Shown here piece after piece: positions 10,056 to 21,626 of a DNA stretch of 22,500 nt. A program made the position numbers and the translations under genes. The stretch spans positions 1 to 22,500 of the forward strand of contig JAXCGZ010007682.1 in the NCBI GenBank assembly GCA_037179515.1. The letters are read 5' to 3'. The stretch comes from Halocaridina rubra. Taxonomy: Eukaryota > Arthropoda > Malacostraca > Decapoda > Atyidae. Position 1 is the stretch's first letter. Each line of letters begins with the position of its first letter. Under the pieces are notes generated by a model that was not told where the DNA came from, ran no database searches, and was given only the letters and a program-made list of their open reading frames with translations.

Positions 10056-10228
10056 ATTACAGTTTATTTCATAAGAATCTCTTTGCAGGGATCAAAATTT
10101 TTATAGACCTCGACTGAAAATGAAACGTAGACTTGGCGAATATTTTCGATTATTTTATTTATTTATTTTTTTAATCTGAAGTGTTTTGACAACTCAGTTT
10201 TATATAATTTTCCTTCGAGTTCAGTATA

Positions 10229-10382
<154 letters not shown>

Positions 10383-10544
10383 GCAAAAAAAGACCCATAA
10401 ATAAAACACAAATAGAAGCGATGTACTATATATTACGACTGGACTCCAGTCATCCCATTTTAAAAGTCGACTACATGGAATGGAGAAATGGGACCGAGAA
10501 TCCATTCCTTTGTATTTTTCTCACACAAAGAGTCAAGTTATTCA

Positions 10545-10660
<116 letters not shown>

Positions 10661-10937
10661 ATGTAATATTTTGGTTTCATAAGTTATCACAAATGCAATA
10701 GAAAACTTTGTCGGGCATGGAATATTCCTTAATTTCCAGGAACCTTCTCTTGGTTTGATGGAGACCACCGTATATCATTTTGGTTTTCCATCTTTGACAA
10801 TCTGTTTTTTAGAATAGTTCGATGGTTAGAAGCCTTTTATGTAATAAAATTTATATTACCCTGTGTCTCTTGAGATCCAAGTTTGGAAAATCTTTTATAT
10901 TATTTTTTACTTCACCCTTGGACAACATTTCTCATTG
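10661..10937. other. Intergenic stretch, nothing recognised
   Basis: No ORF with a domain, RNA or repeat unit seen. Confidence 0.4.
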
Positions 10938-11026
10938 ATACTTTTAGATCTAATTTCCAGGCACGACTTACGTTGTGTTGTTTAATACTTTTAGATCTAA
11001 TTTCCAATCACGACTTACGTTGTGTT
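10938..11026. repeat. 47-bp tandem duplication
   Basis: ATACTTTTAGATCTAATTTC... CACGACTTACGTTGTGTT occurs at 10938 and again at 10985 with few differences. Confidence 0.9.
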
Positions 11027-11370
11027 ACAAATATTTCTGTTGACAAGGAAAAATTTTAATCTTTTTTCGCTTTGAAAGAATTCTCTTATATGGCCCAGCC
11101 ATAGACATCATATAGTGATTCTGTCTATTTTTGTTCATTTGTCTTGTTTGGGTTCCATAGGTGTGTGCCTTAAGTGTAATCTAGATATTCATTTATAATA
11201 ATGTTTTTGTATTTTGCATCTGCAAAATATAGACTAATTTTATTCGCCTTTTGGATGTCTCAGGGTCCTCCTTGAGTTCCTAGTGATCCATAGACTACTC
11301 TGTTGAGAAGTGATGATGTGTTCTATAGTCTGGGACTTGTGGAACATTGCTCAAGAATTTAGCAGATTCA

Positions 11371-11650
11371 AGAGTCAGAGACATAGCTCATACAACATCA
11401 TTTTTTTCTGGAACAAGAATCATGTATTTAATAGAATTCCAGTCAGAGTTGTTAGATTGAAGAGACAGAGACATAGCTCATGCTTCATCATTTCTTCCCT
11501 GAACAAGTTTCATGTATTTGATAGAATTCCAGCGTCAGAGTTGTTAGATTGAAGAGAGAGAGAGAGAGACATAGCTCATGTTTCATTTCTTCCTGGAACA
11601 AGAATCATGTATTTAATAGAATTCCAGCGTCAGAGTTGTTAGATTACGGA
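11371..11650. repeat. Three tandem ~90-98-bp repeats
   Basis: ACATAGCTCAT starts at 11381, 11471 and 11569. Each unit carries TGGAACAAGAATCATGTATT-like and TAGAATTCCAG[CG]TCAGAG blocks and ends in GTTGTTAGATT. The third is lengthened by (GA)n. A related motif recurs in the 224-bp duplication downstream. Confidence 0.88.
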
Positions 11651-11807
11651 ACATTTAACAATCCTCTATAGTCAGAAACTTGGGTCTTCTGTACTAACTG
11701 GACACTCACTGGGCGCATAACACCTTTTCAGAAATGTTTCCAGCTTTAGTTATCCAGTCAAAGTATGTTTCGTGCACCATCTTCGAACACCGATCAATGT
11801 ATATAAC

Positions 11808-12250
11808 AGTACCTATATCACAAACTCGTTAAAATTCATTAAAGTGGATCATCTTATAAAGGCAAACATGCACTTAGCAGTCTTCCAGTTTCAAACGCTC
11901 AGGTATAAATTCAGTAATCCTTCCTAGCCCTGGAACACCAATCATATACTGAATGGTGTTCCAGCATCAAAGAACAGCCTAATGTTCATTACTCTAACCA
12001 TACCAGAATATAGGTAATGTAATTAGGTAATAGTACCTATATCAGAGACTTGTTAAGATTTATTAAAGTGGATCATTTTATAAAAGTAAACATGCACTTA
12101 GCAGTCTTCCAGTTTCAGATGCTTAGGTGTAAATTCCGTGGACCTTCCTATACCTGGAACACCAATCATATATTGAATGGTGTTCCAGCATCAAAGTACA
12201 GCTTCAAGTCCATTTCGCTTACCATGCTAGAATATAGATAATGTAATAAG
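11808..12250. repeat. 224-bp tandem duplication
   Basis: AGTACCTATATCA starts at 11808 and 12032. The units share AAAGTGGATCAT, AACATGCACTTAGCAGTC, CTTCCAGTTTCA, CTGGAACACCAATCATATA and TGAATGGTGTTCCAGCATC. Each has a hairpin, GGAACACC/GGTGTTCC, around about 15 bases. No ORF is conserved between the units. Confidence 0.88.
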
Positions 12251-13137
12251 GTTACATTGGAATTGCAGTTATGTATAAAACTGAATATTCCAACTTCAGA
12301 GACTCAAATTATATTTTTTTTCTCTGCTGTAACTCTTATGTGCTTGGATTAACTAAACTTTAAACACTTAAAGAACTTCTGTCAACTGTTGAAAGCCTTC
12401 AAGCGCTTGTAGCAATTGCATTTAAAAGAGGATCATGAAATCTTTAGCAGTTTGTTATGATATGTGATTTTGTTTGGTCATTTGCCATTACTTAAAGCAT
12501 TGCAGTATTCTTTTGGTTGTATATGATTGAGTAGAGTGTATTATATGTAAGTATTTATTACAGTGAAATACCGAGGAGATTATAATAACCGGTTTGTTCC
12601 ATCAAAAGATAAGACGTTTTTCCAAATATTTATAACACTGGAGAAACTCAATTTAATTGAAATTAACCTTGTATTAGTAAGATAGTGTGACTTTTTGTGC
12701 TTTTTTGTTAATTTTATTTCAACTTTCTGATTTGAAATGAAACATATGCTCAATTAAAAAAGAAAAATAGAAATTGGAATGAGTTTGGCATTTAATTGCT
12801 AAATTCTTCTCATTATATGTGATAACTAGTATTTTTTTTTTCAAAATATACACATATGTGCTCAAAATATACACACTGTGCTTGTTAGTTAGTTTGATAC
12901 ACGAAATAATTGAATAATTAAAAAAAAAAAATACCAAATATCCACCTGTCAACAGTACTGAGTTAAGTTGCCAAGTAGTACAGCTGTCTTATTTTCTTCA
13001 TTATTTTGCTTTTCTTTTAGCTTTCTCTTTTACTATTTTTTTTTATTTTGTATATATATTGAGTTAAATGTAAAGTCTAATCCTGTGATAACATATCTTG
13101 GTTAGCAAGTGAGTTTATCAGTTGGGAAGAATATATA
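12251..13137. other. AT-rich stretch, nothing recognised
   Basis: Poly-A and poly-T tracts and short duplications only (CAAAATATACACA twice near 12842). No gene-like ORF. Confidence 0.45.
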
Positions 13138-13161
13138 GCAGAAACAGGTGGGTGCCACCTC
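13138..13161. repeat. Left member of a 24-bp direct repeat flanking LINE copy C
   Basis: Matches 17469-17492 at 21 of 24 positions (core AGAAACAG[AG]TGGGTGCCAC). Possibly a diverged target-site duplication. Confidence 0.45.
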
Positions 13162-13418
13162 AGACACAAATTCGAATTTTCCTTCAGGTTTGACTTTTGT
13201 TTTGTTGCATTTTTTTTTCTTTTTCTTTTTATCCTTAAATTACCACGGTCACGTTTTTAAGTTAAGATGTGTGTTACCAGAAAAGAGATAAACTGAGTCA
13301 CTAAATAGCACTTATATGGAGATATAAAAATTCTGTGTGAAGCTTAAATAAAAGCTTTTCTCTTTTTTTTCCTCTTTCTCTTCTTCTTTCTATATTCTGT
13401 GAGAGGGAGAACATAAAA

Positions 13419-14498
13419 ATGACGTCATCTCTGTCCCAAACCTCTCCCATCCATGGGTCGGTATTAGGGGTAGCCATTAGGAGACTTAAACAGAAAATCA
13501 AGAATTTAGAGGCAATGGTTATAAGCCTTGATGATAAAATTCGGAATATGGATGGAGAAATGAAAGAGAATGAAACACTCAGAGAGCAAATAAGATCTTT
13601 GGAGGAAGCAAATAAAGCACAAGGGCAGGAAAGAAAGGAACTAGAAAAAAAAATAAAGAAGCTGGAAGGGGAAAAGAGTCAACTAGAATCTAGAATTTCT
13701 AAACAAGAAGATAAAAACAAACAGCTGAATGACAACGTAAAGGAATTAGATGTTAGTTCACTGCTCTCTTCCGAGAGAGACGAGATTGCTGCTTGGAATG
13801 TCCAGATTAAGGAAAACATTGAACAGTTCAGAAAAGAGTTCCAGGAGCTGCATATGGAAAATGATGCCATGAAAACTTCCTTTGCTGATGCACTAAAGGG
13901 GAATGTGGCAGTAAAAGAGACAGTAAAAGTGGTGGCACTGGAAAACATACAAACAGTTGATTATAAAGAGACAGTAATCGAAAAAATGAAAGACATTGTG
14001 ATGGAAAGGGCAAACCCACTCATCAGACAGGCACTTGATAAGGAGAAGACAGTGGTAATCTCAGGCATAAGCGAATCCCAGAAGCCAACATGGCAGGGGA
14101 GACTTGAAGAAAATAAAGCTAGGGTTGTAGACCTGATAAGAAAGCTTGGAGTAGTTTGTGGTCCTGAGGATATTGTAAACATACACCAACTAGGTAAATA
14201 TTCGAGGGAAGGAAAGCCGAGACCAACAAAAGTAACCTTTGAGAGAGGGGAAACATGTAGGGAAATATTGTTGAGAAAAAAAATTCTAAAAGACCTTCAA
14301 GAATTCAAAGAAGTGTTCATTAGACGATACAGAACACAGGAAGACATGGGAAAGATCAAAAACTTGTTGCAAGAGGCAAGAAGGTTAAATGATGAAAGAA
14401 ATGAAGAACAGAAGAAAAATTTTTGTTTCAGAGTTCTTCCAGACAAAGGGGAAATAAAGAAGATAATGACAGAAGATCAGGGGATGGGGCCTCATTAA
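13419..14498 (+). CDS. LINE ORF1 protein, complete (copy C)
   Basis: 359 residues, starting in a good context (AAAAATGA). Residues about 20-150 are a long charged heptad-like coiled coil (LREQIRSLEEANK, ELEKKIKKLEGEK), which would multimerise the protein. Residues about 210-345 look like an RNA-binding fold: VVISGI (212-217), RPTKVTFE (268-275) and VFIRRYRT (299-306) could be strands of an RRM-like domain, with a basic C-terminal tail. No CCHC zinc knuckle is present, unlike many Jockey and I elements; the layout is closer to L1-type ORF1. The expected role is binding LINE RNA in the RNP and chaperoning. The last 76-94 bases overlap the ORF2 frame, with A AAT TTT at 14417-14423. Apparently intact although ORF2 is not. 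Confidence 0.88.
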   Translation: MTSSLSQTSPIHGSVLGVAIRRLKQKIKNLEAMVISLDDKIRNMDGEMKENETLREQIRSLEEANKAQGQERKELEKKIKKLEGEKSQLESRISKQEDKNKQLNDNVKELDVSSLLSSERDEIAAWNVQIKENIEQFRKEFQELHMENDAMKTSFADALKGNVAVKETVKVVALENIQTVDYKETVIEKMKDIVMERANPLIRQALDKEKTVVISGISESQKPTWQGRLEENKARVVDLIRKLGVVCGPEDIVNIHQLGKYSREGKPRPTKVTFERGETCREILLRKKILKDLQEFKEVFIRRYRTQEDMGKIKNLLQEARRLNDERNEEQKKNFCFRVLPDKGEIKKIMTEDQGMGPH

Positions 14499-17323
14499 GA
14501 TTGTTATACACAAATGCTGATGGATTAGCTGGTAAGGCAGTAGAATTAAAAGATAGGATTCACAACAGTAAGGCAGATATAGTAGCTATTACAGAGACTA
14601 AGTTGAGTGAGGACATAAACAGTGTCACAGTTTTTCCTAAGGGCTTCAGAATACTAAGGGTTGAAAGATCTGAGAGGACTGGTGGAGGGATAGCACTGCT
14701 CATAAGTGAAAGGATTCAAGTTGAAGAAATAAACTTGGCTATAGAAAGTGAGTTCAAGGAATTTCTTGTTGCTCGCATAAATACTGGGTCAGAGAGCATT
14801 ATAATAACTGTTGTATACAACCCACCAAGGAACCAAAATAGGCTTGAAGTTTATGAGGAAAGTCATATAGGTACTACTGAAGTCATAAACTCAGTTGTTA
14901 ACATGGCACGGGAAAATAAATGTAGGATTTTGATTATGGGAGACTTTAATCATTAAGAGATAGATTGGATAAATCTTGACCCACGCAGTGGTGAGGACTC
15001 ATTCGGGGCAAGATTCCTAGATTGCGTACAAGGGAATTTCCTACACCAACATGTAATGGAACCAACAAGGGCCAGGGGTGGGGATGAGCCATCACTACTT
15101 GATCTAGTGTTCACAGATAATGTGTTGGATATTGAAAAAATTGAGTATGAACCACCAACTGGAAAGAGTGACCACTGTGTGTTGTTGATGGAGTATATCA
15201 TTGAAGATATTCTTCCTGAGAGTAGAGGCACTGAGGACATGAGGAGGAACTATCGGAAAGGAGATTACATCAAAATGAATGAGCTTTTTGCAGTTATTGA
15301 CTGGAAAACCTTATTTTACAACAAATCTGTACAAGAAATGTATGACATCTTTTGTGAGAAATGTGGGAAGATAGTAGATTGCTGCATACCTGTCACCAAA
15401 GTAGGTGTAATTCATGCCAGAGAGAAATGGTTCGATAATGGGTGTAAAAGAGCTAAGGAGTGGAGAGACAAATGCTGGAAAAGGTATAGGAGGAGAAAAA
15501 ACATAAATGCCTGGCAAACCTACAAAAGAGCAAGAAATGACTACCTAAGTAAAAGGAGAGAGGCAGAGAGATACTATGAGAGGGACATCACCAGGAAGGC
15601 TAAAGAAAATCCCAAGCTTTTCCACAGCTTTATCAGAGGAAAACTGAAGGTAAAAGAACAGGTTTTAAGGCTAAAGAGAGCGGATGGAAGCATCACTGAG
15701 ACGGATGAAGAGATCTGCAAAGAATTGAACAAGGAGTTTCAGTCAGTATTTACAGTAGAAAATACCCCACCCCCTCAGATTGCAGTGATAGAAGCTCAAG
15801 GGCCGGTATTAGAGAACATCAACCTTACAGCCACAGAGGTATGCAAAGCGCTGATGGATTTAGATGTTCATAAAGCTACAGGTCCTGATGACATATCCCC
15901 TCATGTGCTTAAAGAATGCGCAAGCACAATATCAGTGGCACTAAGTATCATATTTAAGGAGTCACTGGAGTCGGGGGAGATTCCAAGATGCTGGAAACAA
16001 GCAAATGTGATACCTATCTTCAAAAAGGGAAGGAGGGATACGCCTCTGAACTATAGACCAGTTTCCTTGACCAGCATAGTTTGCAAAGTTATGGAGAAAC
16101 TACTAAGGAAACATATCTCTCTTCACTTGGAATCCTTCAACTTTTTGTCAGTGAGGCAACATGGCTTCAGAGAAGGTAGATCAACAGTAAGAAAGTTATT
16201 AGAATTTTATGATGAGGTAAGCCAAATCTTACAGGAAAGAGAGGGCTGGGCAGATTGCATATTCCTAGACTTCCAGAAAACGTTTGACACTGTTCCACAT
16301 GGGAGACTTATTAGGAAGCTGCAATCAATGGCTAGAATAGGTGGAAATGTCTTGGAATGGATAAAAACTTACTTAGAAGGAAGGGAACAGAGGGTTAGAG
16401 TAAGACACTCAGTGTCTGAATGGAGAAGAGTTAGTAGTGGGGTTCCACAGGGTTCAGTTTTAGGGCCACTTTTGTTCCTTGTATATGTAAATGACCTACC
16501 AGAGTGTGTAAATTCATTCATGAATATGTTTGCAGATGATGCAAAGATTGTGAAGAAAGTAAAAAACGAGAACAATGGTAGAGAACTTCAGGAGGATCTA
16601 AATAATCTGCATGAGTGGTCAGAAAAGTGGCTAATGAAATTCAATACTTCAAAATGTAAGGTAATGAGAATGGGTACAAGTGCAAGAAGGCCCAAGCTTG
16701 ACTACTCGGTGGCTGGAGTACAACTTCAAGTGACAGAAAATGAGAGAGATCTAGGAGTAAACATACTGGCAGATTTGTCTCCAGAAATACATATAAATGG
16801 CATAGTAAGGGCAGCATATGCATTCCTATCAAATGTAAGGGTAGCCTTCAGGCACATGGACAATGAAATGTTCAGAAATATTTATGTAACCTATGTGAGG
16901 CCAAAACTCGAATATGCAGCCCCCTTTAGGAATCCGCACTTGAAAAAGCACATAGCTAAGCTTGAAAAAGTTCAAAGACATGCCACGAAACTGGTGCCAG
17001 AAATACGCAATCTCAGTTATGATGGGAGGCTGAGGGAATTAGACTTACCATCACTGGAAGCTAGAAGAGTGAGGGGGGATATGGTGACAGTCTTTAAATT
17101 CCTTCATGGTTATGATAGAGTGGATAGGGATCGATATTTTGATATGGCTGGCTCTAGAACTAGAGGTCATAGTTTGAAGCTTGGTAAGAAAAGTTCTTTG
17201 CAGGATGTAAGGAAATAGTTTTTCAGTGTAAGAGTAGTTGATAATTGGAATTGGCTAAGCGAGGAGGTAGTTAATGGTATCTCAATCCATAGTTTTAAGG
17301 AGAGGTATGATAAGTATGACTAA
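14423..17323 (+). pseudogene. LINE ORF2 endonuclease-reverse transcriptase, broken by two stops (copy C)
   Basis: Same protein as at 342-3242, with no net indel relative to it. The first stop is TAA at 14954-14956, one A-to-T change turning the Lys after GDFNH into a stop, so the endonuclease is cut before SDH. The frame then stays open until TAG at 17216-17218, where copy A has Tyr; the original stop is TAA at 17321-17323. The reverse transcriptase core is preserved (GFREGRST, DFQKTFD, SGVPQGSVLGP, FADD), but one Ala in DFQKAFD is Thr. A downstream Met at 15056 would give a 720-residue product without a complete endonuclease; I regard that as a relic. As in copy A, no AUG precedes the endonuclease in this frame. 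Confidence 0.92.
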
Positions 17324-17401
17324 GTATAAAATGGAACCGATGAGGAGACAGGAAGATACGAGCTTTGGGCTCTTTCTCGTAAACACAATTAGGTAATCAC
17401 A

Positions 17402-17433
17402 CTTAGGTAATCACACACACACACACACACACA
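17402..17433. repeat. (CA)n at the LINE copy C 3' end
   Basis: About 30 bp of (AC)n directly after the doubled TTAGGTAATCAC motif, the same order as in copies A and B. Confidence 0.9.
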
Positions 17434-17468
17434 AAATCACATTATATTTATTTTAATAAAAGAAAAAT

Positions 17469-17492
17469 GTAGAAACAGATGGGTGCCACATC
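17469..17492. repeat. Right member of the 24-bp direct repeat flanking LINE copy C
   Basis: Pairs with 13138-13161 with three mismatches. It lies about 35 bp after the (CA)n tail. Confidence 0.45.
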
Positions 17493-17822
17493 CCCTTTTC
17501 ATGTATATTAGTTGAAGTAAACCTTGAATGTATTACTTCTTATTACAGAACTTGTTGATGAAAATAGCTGTATAACTTCATTCATTGGTGCATCACAATA
17601 TGTAATTAGGGACGAGTTCACTCCGTCTTATCATAAACGCAAAACATTATAATGATTTTTTTAATTTAAATCTATGAATGGAAACAAAAACTTGTATGAG
17701 GCGGCCATTTTTCATTAGTGATGGGTCGATCTTAGTTGCACGAAACGTACTGTTTTTTAAATTGAGTTCAGTGATATATAGGTATTTTTCTATACGTGGT
17801 TTATTCTGCTTTTATGTATAGA
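17493..17822. other. Intergenic stretch with the first of several degenerate motifs
   Basis: No gene. GGCCATTTTTCATTAGTGATGG near 17703 resembles CGCCATTTTGCATTAGCGATGG near 17935 and weaker forms near 18203, suggesting an old local repeat. Confidence 0.4.
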
Positions 17823-17823
17823 G

Positions 17824-17911
<88 letters not shown>
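17823..17911. repeat. (TA)n microsatellite
   Basis: About 88 bp of (TA)n between two degenerate repeat units. Confidence 0.95.
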
Positions 17912-17915
<4 letters not shown>

Positions 17916-18277
17916 TTTTTTATCAGTGATGTTCCGCCATTTTGCATTAGCGATGGGACAATTTTCATTTATATATACAGAGCTATATTATATTTATATT
18001 GTTTTTTAATGGCGCATATCCATTCTTCATCAATGGTGAATCTTTCTGTTTTTTTCTGTATCAGATGCCATTTAATACTCTCTCCTTGAATGTATTTCAT
18101 TTAGCGATACATCACCAATCATCAATTATGGAATCACTCTTCAAGTTATGCTTTCAAAACCATATAATGCTTTTTACTCTCTTCTGGAATTCATTCACAC
18201 TTCGCCATTCTTCATCAGTGATTGATCACTGCTTGACCTAGGGTGCACGAGAACTTGCACTAGTATGTAAATTAATG
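17912..18277. other. Intergenic stretch, nothing recognised beyond degenerate repeats
   Basis: Holds weak copies of the GCCATT-CATTAGTGATGG motif; no supported ORF. Confidence 0.4.
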
Positions 18278-18474
18278 GTAATAATAATAATAAACCTTTA
18301 TTTCCATTATACAATGGGTATTCGTCAGCCGGGGCAAGCTCCAACCCCCCCACCGTGATGACCAACCACAGCAGTAACCTCCCAGTAAATAGCTGAAACT
18401 CTCGGTCTTGGACGGGAACCGTTCTCTCGACCTCGTGAATGCGAAGCCAGCGCGTTACCACTGTACTCCACGTC
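18278..18474 (-). mobile_element. tRNA-derived SINE, inverted copy
   Basis: Read on the minus strand: a tRNA-like head with TACAGTGGTAACGCGCTGGC (box A region) and TTCGCATTCACGAGGTCG; a degenerate box B region ending in GGTTCCCGTCC; a body with CAAGACCGAGAGTTTCAGC and GCTGACGAATACCCATTGTA; then GGAAATAAAGGTTTA and a (TTA)n tail. It shares the whole body with 19769-19970. Non-coding; it would rely on a LINE for movement. Confidence 0.85.
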
Positions 18475-19588
<1,114 letters not shown>

Positions 19589-19768
19589 ATTAAAGTAGCT
19601 GCAGTTGCATATACCGAATATCTATTAATTTTTTCCTAAGTGCATTTTTTTTTCTATTATCATTGGCTTCTTATTTTTCCCATTTTTAGTTCTTTTTTCA
19701 TGTATATTTTACGATTTATATAGCTTTAAAATATTTAGTTGAGCTCATGTAAGAGTTTTTTTGTACTA

Positions 19769-19970
19769 GCCTGCTGGCTAGTACAGTGGTAAGGCTTCGC
19801 ATTCACGAGGTCGAAAGATCGGTCCCCGTCCAAGACCGAGAGTTTAAGCTGTTTACTGGCAGGAACTGCTGTGGTTGGACATCACAGTGGGGGGTTGGGG
19901 CTTGCCCTGGCTGACGAATACCCATTGTATTGAAATGGAAATAAAGGTTAAATTTAAATTTAAATTTAAA
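19769..19970 (+). mobile_element. tRNA-derived SINE, direct copy
   Basis: Same family as 18278-18474, in plus orientation: GGCTAGTACAGTGGTAAGGC head, TTCGCATTCACGAGGTCG, GTCCAAGACCGAGAGTTTAA, CTGACGAATACCCATTGTAT, GGAAATAAAGGTTA, then a (TTTAAA)-type tail. The different tails of the two copies (TTA repeats versus TTTAAA repeats) are typical of separate insertions. Confidence 0.87.
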
Positions 19971-20076
19971 AAATATTATAATTTATTTTTCAATTTTCTC
20001 ATAGTCACATCTTTATTATGAATCACTATCTTACATAAACAAATCTTGTATCTTTTACTATATTTTGCTAAACTTG

Positions 20077-20290
20077 ACGTTCTCCATAGGCTCAATCTAA
20101 TCTTGAATTAGTATCCTAAAGATAGAAAAATACATTTAGATTATTTAAACTTATATTACATATGTGAAAACACACGAAAAAATATTCAACGTTTCCCACA
20201 GGCTCAATCTAATCTTGAATTAGTATCCTAAAGACAGAAAAATGACGTTAAATGATCTAAAGCAATATTACATTTGTGAAAACACAAAAA
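20077..20290. repeat. 112-bp tandem duplication
   Basis: GGCTCAATCTAATCTTGAAT...AGTATCCTAAAGA occurs at 20089 and 20201, and the units end in TTTGTGAAAACACA-like sequence. The units have diverged moderately. Confidence 0.9.
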
Positions 20291-20584
20291 ACATAAAAAA
20301 AAATAACAATTTCGTTTGTGATAAACTCCTCCCACTATTCTATACTCACCAGCTGATCCATTTTTAATAACTATGAAATAGATTTTTATGATATATATAT
20401 TAATCGTATCATGACACTTAAGTTGGCACCATAGGAATAGTGCAACTGCTTTGGCTCTTGTCTAGAAAGAAAGGTCACAGAAGGGTTGGAGGAACTCATA
20501 TAGACACAGCTTTCCCTTCTTATAGACATGTAGTTCTGTTTCTTCTTTGTAGAATCCAAGAGATGTTTGGTAATCATTTTTAGA

Positions 20585-20672
20585 CTCGAAAATTCATTGT
20601 TTTTTGGTATATATTCTTCTCGAAAATTTACTTGTTTTTGGTATATATATTTCTCGAAAATTCATTTGTTTT
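20585..20672. repeat. 34-bp tandem repeat, about 2.6 copies
   Basis: CTCGAAAATT starts at 20585, 20619 and 20653, each followed by CATT/ACTTGTTTTTGGTATATAT-like sequence. It abuts the 3' end of the CR1-like LINE fragment. Confidence 0.9.
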
Positions 20673-20673
20673 T

Positions 20674-21433
20674 AAGAACATAAGAACATAAGAATAGAGG
20701 ACACTGCAACATGCCTACTGGCACATACGAGGCAGCTCCATTTTTGAATTGTATTTTCAGCATGTCTAACCTATTCTATTCTACTCTACTTATTTATTCT
20801 ATTTTTCTCTTTATGATTTTTCTAATAAGCACTAACCTATTCATACCCACCCTACCTCTGTCATATGTCTATCTAATCTACATTTGAAGGTGTCTAAGGT
20901 ATTGGCATTTACTATCCTACTAGGAAGCTTGTTCCATGCATCTGCTACTCTATTACCAAACCAATTTTTACCAATTTCCCTTCTGAACCTAAATTTATCA
21001 AGCTTAAATCCATTATTACGAGTTCTGGTTTGATCATGACTTTTTAAAACTTTATTAATATCTCCCTTGTTAATCCCTTTAAACCATTTATACACTTCAA
21101 TCATATCCCTCCTAACTCTTCGCCTCTCTAGAGAATGTAGATTAAGTTTTTTTAATCTGTCCTCATATGGTAGATTTCTGATATTGTGTATCATCTTGGT
21201 CATTCTTCGCTGCACTCTCTCCAAGGATTCAATTTCCATTCTATAATAGGGTGACCAGAATTGCACAGCATAATCTAAATGGGGCCTAACTAATGCAAGA
21301 TAGAGCTGCAAAATAACTTTTTCCGTCCTATTGCTAACACTTCTTGAGATAAATCCTAAAATTCTGTTTGCTTTATTTCTGACTGCTGTGCATATATATT
21401 CTTATCTGAAACACTTTTATTGTGGCTTATAGG
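20674..21433 (-). mobile_element. CR1-like LINE fragment, 5'-truncated, with octamer 3' tail
   Basis: Read on the minus strand: C-terminal part of an ORF2, a ~160-bp 3' UTR, then TTCTTATG repeated nearly three times. Short octamer repeats at the 3' end are a hallmark of CR1-clade LINEs. The family differs from LINE A/B/C. The 5' truncation is near 21433, where recognisable homology fades. Confidence 0.85.
20841..21433 (-). pseudogene. CR1-like ORF2 C-terminal fragment
   Basis: The stop is at 20841-20843. The reading frame continues upstream of the first Met (21311): NKANRILGFISRSVSNRTEK precedes QLYLALVRPHLDYAVQFWSP, and the frame can be followed to about 21433. It holds the thumb-like region after the reverse transcriptase and the C-terminal block (RVQRRMTKMI, LHSLERRRVRRDMIEVYK, WNKLPSRIVNA). 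Catalytic motifs are absent, so it is a dead fragment. Confidence 0.85.
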
Positions 21434-21626
21434 AAAAAAAGAGTCAAAAATATACCATTTATTTTCTGAAGCCAATAAATGATAAGGATTAAAATTTTAT
21501 TTATTGGGTAGAATTGATCACAGAATGTTCAGTGAGTGGTTACGTATCTCTCATATTTGTCCCCAAGAGGGTCTCCCGAAGTTAGATTTCATGAACCTGT
21601 TTCTAGTGTAAAATACATTTGGCCTC

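Larger units (their letters stand above)
13162..17434 (+). mobile_element. LINE copy C, nearly full length, ORF2 defective
   Basis: Same family as copy A. Proposed 5' UTR 13162-13418 (boundary inferred from the flanking 24-bp repeat), complete ORF1, ORF2 with two nonsense codons, 3' UTR with a weakened stem-loop (about 17350-17380), the doubled TTAGGTAATCAC motif, then (AC)n to about 17433. The 3' end may run to 17468 if the 24-bp repeat is the true target duplication. Confidence 0.9.

Noticed and set aside
13419..14498. A cellular coiled-coil protein gene
   Set aside because: Its C-terminal part is repeated in copy A and is directly followed by ORF2 in both, so it is LINE ORF1.
15056..17218. 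A separate 720-residue reverse transcriptase gene
   Set aside because: It is the part of LINE copy C ORF2 downstream of a single nonsense codon; the alignment with copy A is gapless across it.
17701..18240. An ordered array of GCCATT-CATTAGTGATGG motifs
   Set aside because: Similarity is weak and spacing irregular; noted in the features but not strong enough for a finding.
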